44,100 nt of DNA, from contig SMOI01000035.1 in NCBI GenBank assembly GCA_008000375.1, positions 125,745-169,844 of the forward strand, written 5' to 3'. Below are positions 10,547-20,100 of this stretch, piece by piece. The position numbers and the translations under genes were made by a program. This DNA comes from Poteriospumella lacustris (lineage: Eukaryota > Sar > Chrysophyceae > Chromulinales > Dinobryaceae). Position 1 is the stretch's first letter, and the number at the start of each line of letters is the position of its first letter. Under the pieces are notes generated by a model. It searched no databases. It was not told the DNA's origin and saw only the letters and a list, made by a program, of their open reading frames with translations.

Positions 10547-11973
10547 GGCGATCACCTGTTTTGGCTTAACCCAGAAACTTTCTCTTCCTTCTTCGTTTCC
10601 AAATCAACACCAACTATCCTATGATGCTCACAAGAAATACAATTTCTTTCTGGCTTTATAGTGGTACATAAAGAAAAATGGTCATCAGAATCCGTCTGGA
10701 TTCTTCACTTTCCATGCCGCCATGCCGCCATGCCGCATTGCAGTGCGAAAAAAACAAAAGTTGAAACGCCCGGATGTTCATCACCGTATAGGAAGGGGGC
10801 ATCGATTTCGTCAGGCTTCTTCCTTCTGTAGTTAGCATATCGGTAATCATTTGTGGTAGAGAAACATCGTCCTTCTATGGATAGCGTTGCGGCAAATTAT
10901 CGTACTGGATGCAACAGAATTACGTTACTAAATAGCCACCGAGCACCGAAGATGACAAGTCGCGCAGCTGCGGCAGGGCAGATGGCACACTCTTTGCGAC
11001 TGCTATGAAAGGACATTCTTAAGACCATGCGCCTGTAGCTTTGCTGGCGGCGCTGCAACCGTCGCTCGTACCGCTACTAGTCGGCGCATTGCTTAGTGTC
11101 ACCCAGCTACCGCTCAGCCACAGCAACAGCAACAATGGCGACAGCTGTTCCTCAGTCGTCGGAGGCAGCTGCGAAACACACGTAACTCGCGCACGGTGTC
11201 GTCGGTTAAAGCCAACACGTCCGCAATCTCGCGGCTTGCGCTCGCATGATCTCCTCGCCGAACACGTTGAACAGCCCACTGATACAGGCGGCCTGCATCG
11301 CATCAGAGCACCGGGTCTGGTAGCACAACCAATGTGATCCCCAGCTTGAGCACAACGTCGACATATCGCACAGTATCCATCCTCAGCGGTACACACGGCG
11401 ATGTTGAGAAGCGAGGCGGCGCAAATATTCACCGGACGCGATGATGGCGCTGACTGCAACTCCTGCGATTCAGTGCGCCAAATATTATTTGGCAGCTAGT
11501 GGTAAGAGAACCTTCACAGAGCAATCTTCATTGACCAACTTGCATTTGATGCAACGATGATGGATGCGGCGTTACTTTCATTTGACCCAAGGAAAAGTCA
11601 AATAGTTTTATCTAAGATTGCATGGCAGAAAATTTGTTTGCCATATCTGAAATTCAAGATGTTCACATGAACTGGTAACTCTAAACAACAAACAAATGGA
11701 CGAATGAATCCAATCTGTGTGAGTGAGAAGGTTCCATCGAATCGGGTGCTGCTGACGAACAGCAGCGAATGGCTTGGAGAGGACGCACCGACACACATTG
11801 TGTAGGGTGTCCTCACTCAGAGAATCAAGGGAAAGGCAGCTTTGTGGAGCCAAGAAAGGCCTCATTTGCAATCACTCTCTTTGTTGGGAATCAGAAATCG
11901 ATGGTTGTTGGACCTCCTATAACATAATCGCCATTTTCACTATTGAGTATATGAGGAAAATTCATCAATTAAA
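10547..11973. other. Gene-poor region, with a GC-rich broken-coding island
   Basis: No intact gene is visible in these 1.4 kb. 10713-10736 is three perfect copies of an 8-bp unit, CATGCCGC. About 11020-11460 is more GC-rich than its surroundings and reads on the minus strand as short protein-like stretches in three different frames (see Findings), which suggests a decayed gene. The final 400 bp before 11974 is AT-richer and is probably the promoter of the cyclin gene. Confidence 0.4.
10713..10736. repeat. Short tandem repeat, 3 x 8 bp
   Basis: The unit CATGCCGC is repeated three times without mismatch, upstream of the MFS gene start. It is probably a simple microsatellite. Confidence 0.8.
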
Positions 11974-13939
11974 ATGAGCAGTTCCGACCTCATGCCCGCA
12001 TCTCGGGAATGGAAAGTTGCTCAAGATCCAAAGTCAGGTATGGACTTGCGTCGGGATACCTTCCACGCCATTCCCCTCAGCTTCACACTGCTTCGACCAC
12101 AGGCCGAACATATTACTACAATGCTCGTACGCGGGAGACAACGTGGAACAAAGTAAGACGCAGAAATTTTTCTTGGCATATGTGACGTCCGTTAATTATT
12201 TTCTTCAATATTTTTAGCCTCTCGAGCTGGCGACTCCAGAAGAAAGAAGAGCAATGATCGCCAAGAAAAATGAAACAATCGACTTCTTTCGCGAAATGGA
12301 GAGAAACATTTATCGCAAGTTACAACAAGCCAGAGAAATTGACGAACGACGCGCTGCTGGTGAAATTGTGGACGATATCTTGTACGAAGACTTCTTGCCT
12401 GAGGATGGAACCAGAGGTCGCTTTAATAGTGCAGCATCTAGCGAGGGAACTCGTGGCTTAGTGTCTCTTCATCAATCTGAAAGCCGCCCCAGAGTTGGAA
12501 GCATTAGCGGTGGACCGCCTCGCAGAATCAGAACAATTTCGACAATGGACGATGAAGTTCTGATGACGATGCGTCAATCAAGCGGAGAAGACCGCCGCAG
12601 CTCAGTTTATGCAAGAAGTAGAACGGCGACATTGAATCTAGGAGAAGATAAGTTGCTTCCGATGGGAGCTGCCGCTAGAAATTCCAGACAATCTAAGGAA
12701 GCCGGTGAAAAATCAGTGACACTTGAGGTATGTTTGGATGCGCAACTTGGCGCACTTTCATCTTTCGCATTTAACAAATCTTTTTTTATGTTATAGAGCT
12801 TAGCAAACAAATTGAATAATCTGGCCGAACCCAAGAGCCCGTCCAATCGCCGCCAACCACCCAAGCGCCGCAACAGTACCGGCACCATCTACATCGCGAA
12901 CACAATGAGCGCACAGGATAATGACGCCACCATTCATTGCGTATGTGTCGTCATTCGAGCTCATATGATCTCAGCTGCTCGTGAAAATCTATATTCTTTG
13001 CCTGAATTTGACGTCTTCAAAGACACTGCGTTCTTGCGTCATGTTCGCCCTGAAGCCAATCCGATTTCGTTGGTTCCAACGCTGGCTGACGTGAAACAGT
13101 TCTTCAAGTTCGTCTTCGAGAAGAGTCAATTGGAGAGCGATTGTATCATTATGGCTTTGATTTACTGTGAACGATTGGTCAAGGAAACTCGTGGTCGTTT
13201 GAGTATTCGCTATGACAATTGGCGATCGATTTTGTTCGCTTGTTTGGTGATGGCGAGCAAAGTATGGGACGATCTGTCGATGTGGAACTCGGTAAGTTAT
13301 ACTCGGTATCATGCCTGTTTTGCCTTGTGTCTTCCGAGCTGACAAAGATTTGTGTTGAATGCATAGGACTTCTCTCAAGTTTATCCCTCGTTCGATTTGT
13401 CACGAGTGAATACTTTGGAATTGGCAATGTTAGACGCTTTGAAATACGTTATTCGTGTTTCCGCCAGTGAATATGCGAAATATTACTTCCATTTGCGCTC
13501 GATGATGGTCAAACTGGGTGTGGCAAAGGATGACCCGAACTTTATCAAGCCACTCGATGTCAATGGTGCGCGCAAATTGCAGCTATCAACGGAACGATTC
13601 CACGATGCCTATTTCGAAGGTGCCAATGGAACAGGTGCTGGCAGCACAAGTGCCAATGCCGGTGGTGGAGGCAATGGCGATGAAGACGAAAATGGTGCCT
13701 CTGGAAATGGCGGGGTATCTGTCGGTCGACGCCGACATATGTCCCTGCATGAAGGCTTGAGCACATTGCAACGTGGCGTTACCGAGTCGCATGTTCACGC
13801 TTACCATGTGCCAACAGTATCGATAGAGCAGATCATCCATCCAGAACACATGGACGCTGATGGTGTTGTCCACACGGGTGGCCACAGTTCCATGAAGAAG
13901 AAATCACAGCAGAATATGATGTCATCGCCGTTTAAGTAA
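11974..13939 (+). CDS. WW-domain cyclin-Y-like protein, 5 exons, 563 aa
   Basis: Exons are 11974-12037, 12103-12152, 12218-12727, 12797-13291 and 13367-13939, a total of 1692 nt and in frame. The first three exons together encode a complete WW domain at residues 11-40: first Trp 13, DPKSGRTYYYN, ending TTWNKP with second Trp 36 and Pro 39. WW domains bind Pro-rich ligands. The second half is a cyclin box (about 304-430) of the cyclin Y type. It matches CCNY at NWRSILFACLVMASKVWDD, at MWN, and at SASEYAKYYFHLRS. Cyclin Y activates PFTAIRE/PCTAIRE kinases (CDK14/CDK16), usually at membranes. The middle (about 60-290) is Ser/Arg-rich with likely phosphosites, such as RRRNST-like and RRSS motifs. 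The C-terminal tail is Gly/Asn-rich. Animal cyclin Y has an N-terminal myristoylation site and no WW domain, so the head of this protein is unusual. Cyclin family is confident; the kinase partner is inference. Confidence 0.88.
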
Positions 13940-14273
13940 GCGCTTGACCGCCTGCTGGATTGGGTTTTTTCTTTGGTTCTTTTTGTGTTGATAGTATTTT
14001 TACCTTTGCTATTCGATTGATTTCCCAAATAGCAATGCATTCCTTTCATAGCTATAATAGATGCGTAGACATAACAAATTAAGTTTAACGTAACCTAAGG
14101 CCAGCGACAGGCTAAACATTGGCAACGGCGCCAACTCTTCGAGGTTTTTGTTTTCTTTTCTTTCTTTCCTCTGATGACATTTCCTTTCACTTCACACCTC
14201 TTGGAAGTCTGTAATCGTTTGTTACTACATACTATATGAGGAATGGAAGACATGTCATTGACGAGAGAAAGCG

Positions 14274-14417
14274 ATGAAATCAACTCGAAGTTTGTTGGTC
14301 GCAGTTTCTATGGTTTACTTATCGTTGGCATGGTTCTGGAAATCATCGTCTGCTCTATCGATACTGTTGGTACGTTGTGCGTATGTACATGTGATTATCT
14401 TTAGCACCACGCTGTAG
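14274..14417 (+). CDS. Possible small secreted or membrane peptide, or orphan first exon
   Basis: An ATG at 14274 opens a 47-codon frame closed by TAG. The first 20 or so residues (MKSTRSLLVAVSMVYLSLAW) have the basic start and hydrophobic core of a signal peptide or anchor. A second hydrophobic stretch follows. It is short, isolated and of no known family. It could be a real small protein, the leftover first exon of a decayed secreted-protein gene, or chance. Confidence 0.18.
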   Translation: MKSTRSLLVAVSMVYLSLAWFWKSSSALSILLVRCAYVHVIIFSTTL

Positions 14418-15384
14418 TATATTCAAATCTTCATGTAGGGACAAAATGTCGGTATCGACCGCCAGTTAGCCTATTGTTGACATGATGCCTTGGTGAATTA
14501 ACGACCGTATGTGCTTTATTTGACTTTGCTGACCGCTTGCACTCTCCCAACACGTACATGGTCAAAGTACAACACCACGACACCATTTGTCTCATATCGA
14601 AGGAAGTTATTCAGAATACATGCTTCAACCAAAAGTACTAATCAATATTGTAAAGCAAATGCAACTCCTCGCTCTCGAGAGTAACAATACTCGGCCCGGC
14701 TGCTCGAACCAGATGCGGTTGGCCCCGCTGCCAGCATTGCAAAGTCCAGCTGGCACGGGGAGCGCAGCCATCAATGCCATGAAGCAAAGGCTCGCAGAGG
14801 GCGCACATGGTCGGTCTAATGCAACCGATAGCGCTCGAGGACTTTGTTCACGCCGACCATGACCGACAGGACAGGTTGCAGCTCGTCAAGCAGCGCTTCC
14901 GTGATGATGAGCGCGGCTACACGCCATGATGATGCACACACAGCGCCTTTTAAGCAGTAGGAGCGTACGCACCTGCGCACGCGTCATTTTCGACCAACAA
15001 CTCCATTACCGACGACGGTCGCGCCGCTAGATGTTGTCTCATTGGTTCGCCGGACGCGTTGGCGGGGCCGCGGTGGGCGCAAGGTCCAAAAGATACGACC
15101 AATGACCCAAGAGCCTGGTCGCCAGCGCGGCGACTAGGAGCAATACAGAAAGCTAAATAGCAGCACCTCCAGGACGAGCGAGCCCCAGTGACGCAGAGTC
15201 GCTGAGTCGCGCTCATCGCCGCCCGCAGAAGGTGCCTTCATATTCACCCCGCGGTGCCCGCACTATCGGCAGACGCATGTCACATAGCCTTAATGTGCTA
15301 CAGCTTCCGTCATTGACAGACGCTCTGTACTGGCTCATGATGCATGCGGTGGCCGGCTTGGGCCCGCCGAATCCTCGTCCAAAG

Positions 15385-15555
15385 GTGGATTGATCAACAC
15401 GTCAGAACAATCATTGCGTGCCATTTTGCCCACCTGATTGCCCAAACACAAAGGCAATACCAACAATGGAGAACAGCAATCCATATTGCTAAGGGCCGTC
15501 GTCGCGTTTTCTGGCCAAGAATAGTCGGATAGGATCGGAAACTGGCATCCATTGG
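15385..15555 (-). pseudogene. Collapsed relic of an MFS transporter gene
   Basis: Three blocks match, in order and orientation, the intact MFS gene at 8969-10546. 15385-15428 matches 9757-9800 at 37 of 44 bases. About 15430-15490 matches 9942-10004. 15498-15511 matches 10406-10419 exactly, and a weaker match around 15526-15545 pairs with about 10475-10493. The middle block reads on the minus strand as QYGLLFSIVGIAFVFG, against QYGLLGSMIGIAFVIG in the intact protein. About 140 and 400 bp present in the parent are missing between blocks, so the copy is dead. It derives from a related paralogue or an old duplicate. The third block is short and less certain. Confidence 0.8.
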
Positions 15556-15769
15556 GCCATTTGCACTTTTATTTCCCGCAGCAGAACTGCTGTCACCGTC
15601 GTCGTCATGATGACTTCGTCGTGTGCTAGGAATATCGGGTCAGCCGCATTAAATAATTACACAGTGTAAAGGAGTTGGAATTTTAGTTTTGCTGGCTCAG
15701 GACACCTCTTGTTCACCCGAGAAGTACGCGAGAACGATCATTTCGAAGGTATTCCTCACTGCATGTGAC

Positions 15770-16750
15770 ATGGTGAAAGGCATACCCGATGACGTCATGG
15801 CCAAGATACAGCCGTCTGCGGTCGTCGTTGAGAACATTGCGCTCGAAGAATGTGGCGGAGAAAGTGACGGCGAGGCGATGAGCGGCGGCCTGGACGCTGT
15901 TCGTACAGTACAGTCCAATGTTGTGCCCATGATGAGTGCGGAAGAGATTTCCACCGGCACACTCCAACCGCCATTCACTAATGACTCTCTTCGTTCGGCT
16001 GTAAAACTGTGGTTCTGTGATAAACGGAGAGCCGAATCAGAATATGGTCCGATTGGAGAATGGAACCTGACAGGCGTCACAGACACCTCTAAGCTATTCA
16101 AAGATCGACGAACATTCAACGCTGATATCAGTAGATGGAATGTGAGCAACGTCACCGACATGTCTGGTATGTTTGGTAGAGTATCGTCGTTCAACCAACC
16201 GCTAGACGCTTGGACTCTGAGCAACGCCACGAACATGTCTGGTATGTTTGCTGGGGCATCGTCGTTCAACCAGCCGCTGGAAAGTTGGAATGTGAGCAAT
16301 GTCACGGAAATGTATCGTATGTTTGCTGGAGCATCGTCGTTCAACCAGCCACTGGACAGTTGGGATGTGAGCAACGTCACGGATATGTCTTATATGTTTA
16401 ATGGAGCATCGTCGTTCAACCAGCCGCTGGACAGTTGGGATGTGAGCAACGTCACGGACATGTCTGGCATGTTCTATGAAGCATCGTCGTTCAACCAGCC
16501 GCTGGAAAGTTGGGATGTGGGCAACGTCACGGATATGTCTTACATGTTTAATGGAGCATCGTCGTTCAACCAACCGCTGGACAGTTGGGATGTGAGCAAC
16601 GTCACGGATATGTCTTACATGTTTAATGGAGCATCGTCGTTCAACCAGCCGCTGGAAAGTTGGGATGTGAGCAACGTCGCCAACATGTCTGGTATGTTTG
16701 AAGGAGCATCGAAGTTCAAGCGCGGTAGTTTAACTTGGCTCATGGGCTGA
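15770..16750 (+). CDS. BspA-like DUF285 repeat protein
   Basis: From the first ATG (15770) the frame encodes 326 residues. It is open upstream to 15653 but has no earlier ATG, so the start may lie in an unseen upstream exon. After about 100 residues of unclassified sequence comes a DUF285 entry segment (LRSAVKLWFCDKRRAESEYG...IGEWNLTGVTD). Eight 25-residue repeats of the form SSFNQPLxSWDVSNVTDMSxMF follow. This is the BspA/Mycoplasma DUF285 leucine-rich-like solenoid, common in stramenopile and other protist genomes and in some bacteria. In bacteria such repeats mediate adhesion; here the role is unknown. Most repeats contain NVT, a potential N-glycosylation sequon if the protein is secreted, but no signal peptide is visible at this start. 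Lateral transfer is often proposed for the family; nothing here proves it. Confidence 0.65.
   Translation: MVKGIPDDVMAKIQPSAVVVENIALEECGGESDGEAMSGGLDAVRTVQSNVVPMMSAEEISTGTLQPPFTNDSLRSAVKLWFCDKRRAESEYGPIGEWNLTGVTDTSKLFKDRRTFNADISRWNVSNVTDMSGMFGRVSSFNQPLDAWTLSNATNMSGMFAGASSFNQPLESWNVSNVTEMYRMFAGASSFNQPLDSWDVSNVTDMSYMFNGASSFNQPLDSWDVSNVTDMSGMFYEASSFNQPLESWDVGNVTDMSYMFNGASSFNQPLDSWDVSNVTDMSYMFNGASSFNQPLESWDVSNVANMSGMFEGASKFKRGSLTWLMG
16109..16708 (+). repeat. Eight in-frame 75-bp tandem repeats in the BspA-like gene
   Basis: Eight units of exactly 75 bp (25 codons) lie end to end. Units 4 to 8 are nearly identical in DNA, including the shared run GCATCGTCGTTCAACCA; units 1 and 2 are more diverged. 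The gradient suggests recent expansion or conversion at the 3' end of the array. Confidence 0.92.
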
Positions 16751-17183
16751 GTGTTTCTATTTTGTTTGGTCTGTTTTTACTGTACATTGCCAGTGGTGTA
16801 TTGCAAGAGTAATTTCATGACAAGATGATTATCCCACATACCTATTGCTTTTTTCCATGTCTGAGGACTACTAACCGACGAATAAGAGTCAGGTCTGAAG
16901 GCTGAAGGCTGCTAGGCCTCATCCCTACGCCAGAGATGACTTTCACTGATCGCGTACTGTCTACAGTCGTCCGATACAAACGTGAAACTGAAACGCACCC
17001 AGCAGCAGCAGTTGCTGATGATGATGACGGTCATTGATCATAGGACCAACACAGGAACTTCTTCTCAATTCCATTCTATTGTTGAACAACATGAACGGTC
17101 ATGGTCATAATTTGTGCTGGATGCAACAAAATTGCACGACAGAGGAGTCAAATTATTCGCGCACCCGATGATCAGAATTGCAA
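16751..17183. other. Intergenic gap before the kinase-PP2C gene
   Basis: The 430 bp hold the 3' flank of the BspA-like gene and the upstream region of the next gene, in tandem orientation. A short CAG/GATGAT-rich stretch lies at about 17000-17025. An out-of-frame ATG at 17168, 16 bp before the next gene's ATG, could act as an upstream start. Nothing else is visible. Confidence 0.45.
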
Positions 17184-20100
17184 ATGAATTGTTACCGAGG
17201 AAATATCTTGAGTACAATCGTTGTTCTCTGGCTACTTTCGTTGAGGCCGACTGGAGGACGAACTGACGTGGAATGGCTTATCAATGAACCTACATCTGCA
17301 ATCAATCACTCTTTAACTCTGGCGGACAAGCGAGTTTACTATTCAGGACAAAAGTTGGGGGGTTACATCCTTGATAAGCTGCTGACAGTGACCGGCAGAG
17401 GTGCCGAGGAGAAATACTGGAGTAGCTTCCCCTTGCTGAGTTATAAAGAAACAAATGATGGTGAATCATCGAAGGAAGTAGCAAGAGCAAAGACTCCAGC
17501 TTCCCAGCGAGGAGAATGCTTTCCGGGCTCATCCATATGTTTGGACGAATATCTGTTTAAAGGAGGGCAGGGTGACGTATGGCGAGCGCATGCGATGCAA
17601 AATAGAAGTAGTAATTTTCCTGACGAAGAAACAGAATACCTTATTCTGAAGAGAATGAGAAGCAAGGATAATCCATCTATCCTTCGCTGTGCCCTACGAG
17701 AAATATACTTTGGGGATTTGCTGCAGCATCGAGAGTCTTTCCCGCGATTGCTGACGTATTTCGTTCATGGAGGTGATCACTGGCTTGTCTTCAAAGACGA
17801 AGGATCCAGCTTGCAATCTTATCTCTACAATACGGGAACGAATGGGGCTCAAATATTCAGCCCATCGCGGGCTTGGAGAAAGTTGCGAACGACAGACTTA
17901 GGTGCCGCAAGTCTTAAGTCCATTATGTTCCAGCTAATTTCCAACTCTGCTGAGCTCCATAGCATGGGCATCATTCATCGCGATATAAAGCCATCAAATG
18001 TTCTTCTGCAAGCAACAAAGAAGCCCAGACTACTAACCAGTGACTTTTCGTCTGCGGTGGATGATGTGGCTCTGGCTAGTCGGACGGTGAACTCCTTGTA
18101 CGGCGTGGACGGCCCCACGATTGGTGAGGAATCACTGGATTATGCGCCACCAGAAGTTCGTTTGTCTCTATCTAATGATGATTTGGGTGATGTGACTGCG
18201 TTACCGTTCGATTTGCGTCGGCCAGAGTCGTATGATATCTGGAGCGTGGGCATGGTGTTCCTCGAGATTCTCCTCGGTACACCCGATGTCTTTCATGTGG
18301 ATCAGCGGACAGAGGCTATGATTATCCAGCTCCTGCAAAAGAAGAATATAAACTCTCCCGTCATTCGCAAGAAGGCCCTTTATTTAGCCGGACTGGCCGA
18401 TTTTGGGATCTACCGGGACCAACACTTCAACCACGAAGCAGATGATGGGGCTGTCAGTCGTAAATCCTCTCGTCGGCTGAGTATGGCGGCACAATTTTCT
18501 CGTTTATTGGTCGGAGATGTGGGAAAATATTTATCTCAGCCGTTGAGTATCGTCTCGCTCGCACCTCCACACGTTCCGTCGACCGAGGAACACAGGCAGC
18601 CCGGACAGTCGAACGAGTCGCAGCCGAAGTATCCCGGAGCTTGTTCCTTATCCGCCAACGATTTGTCCAAGATGCTTGTCACCCTGCGAGATGCGATTGT
18701 TCATCGTGATATCTTAGGTGTTGGCTTTCATGACAAATGGGGACTCGATCTACTCATCCGTTTGCTTTGCTTCAACCCGATGGAACGCATTAGTATGAAA
18801 GATGCGCTGAGCCACGCATATTTCCACGGTCCATACGTCAGTGTCTATGATGGCCTTGAGTTTGCAACATTCCAAGAGCTGAATGCACACGTGCAGAAGT
18901 GGAAAGCGCTTCATCGCGACACCGTCGTGATCAATGCCGACAGCAATGATGCGCTGGAGTCCGCTGGAGACGACGCGTTGGTGTCGCTCGAAGAGGTTTT
19001 AGAATACGAAGACGCTGATGCGGCTGGTGTCTCACCGCTCTTGTCGTATGCAGATCAAGTTGAAATCAATTTCCAGCGTCTCAGTGATGACAGCAATGAA
19101 GGGGATGACACCACGGACGACAATGAATCCACCCTCGACGAGGCCGAATCACCATCCACCACTGGCAGGCTACCTTCCTCTGCATTTCAAGTACAAGAGA
19201 CCATCTCCAACCTTCGATTCGTATGTCCTAAATGTGGAAGGAAATTTGACGATTGGTCTTCATGCATGCAACATGTTCGGGTACGTCGCCATGGACAGTT
19301 TTGTGGGTACCAATTGGTTGGCCACGAAATGACGCCCTCGGTGCCAACATTGACGTACAACGAACAGTTGTTGAGCAGCATATTCCCTGCCTGCTTGTCT
19401 GACCGATCCTTTGAAATTTATGACAAACGATCTGGATGGTGTGATTTACAAGGCAAACGACGATACATGGAAGACTTTCACACTGTGTTTCGACATGACG
19501 GAGCCGGCGATAGTGAGTGGACGCTGTTCGGCGTGTTTGATGGTCATCTCGGAAGCTTTGCCGCACGATACGCTTCACAGAGAGTCCATCAATATTACCA
19601 GGAGTACGTAGAGCAGTCGATACGGTATCCTGAGATACGAGAGTCTGTGGATGCGCAGCTGTTGAACGCGACGGTTGGTCAGAAAGGCTTGTCGTATGCG
19701 TTTCAAGCCGTCGACCGCGATTTGAGCACTGCATATACTGCCTTTGGTGGAGAGTTGCCTATCGGTGGGACCACGGCATCTGTATTGGTGGTAGAACGAA
19801 CTTCCATGATGAACCTGCGACTGACGTATGGTCATGTCGGTGATTCACGATTGGTTCTGTGTCGGTGGTCCCACCAGCAGCACGAAGCAGTCGTTGTACA
19901 AGTGACTGAGGATCACACTGCGAAGAACGTCAACGAAACCGCATCTTTGATTCATCGCGGTGGATCTGTGGTGGAAGTGGACGGAGCACTACGCGTTCAG
20001 GGAGAGCTTATTGTCACACGGGCGTTGGGTGACACGGCGTTGGGACCAGTCATTTCCCCCAACCCGGACACCGGCCAGATCAATGTCGGACCAGCTGAAC

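Larger units (their letters stand above)
13940..15769. other. Gene-poor region with relic sequences
   Basis: No intact gene is seen in 1.8 kb. The first part (13940-14270) is AT-rich 3' flank of the cyclin gene. A small hydrophobic ORF lies at 14274-14417. About 14690-15330 is GC-rich with fragmented coding-like stretches on the minus strand, one of them ALIITEALLDELQPVLSVM. 15385-15555 is an MFS pseudogene relic. The last 200 bp should hold the promoter and 5' end of the BspA-like gene. Confidence 0.45.

Noticed and set aside
11019-11459. 146-codon minus ORF as an intact gene
   Set aside because: It lacks an ATG start, and the protein-like stretches lie in other frames of the same DNA; better seen as a relic.
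15689-15769. Upstream extension of the BspA-like ORF as coding
   Set aside because: It begins with TTG and has no ATG. It may be 5' UTR or part of an unidentified exon; the only splice pair I could find would need a 35-nt intron, below the observed range.
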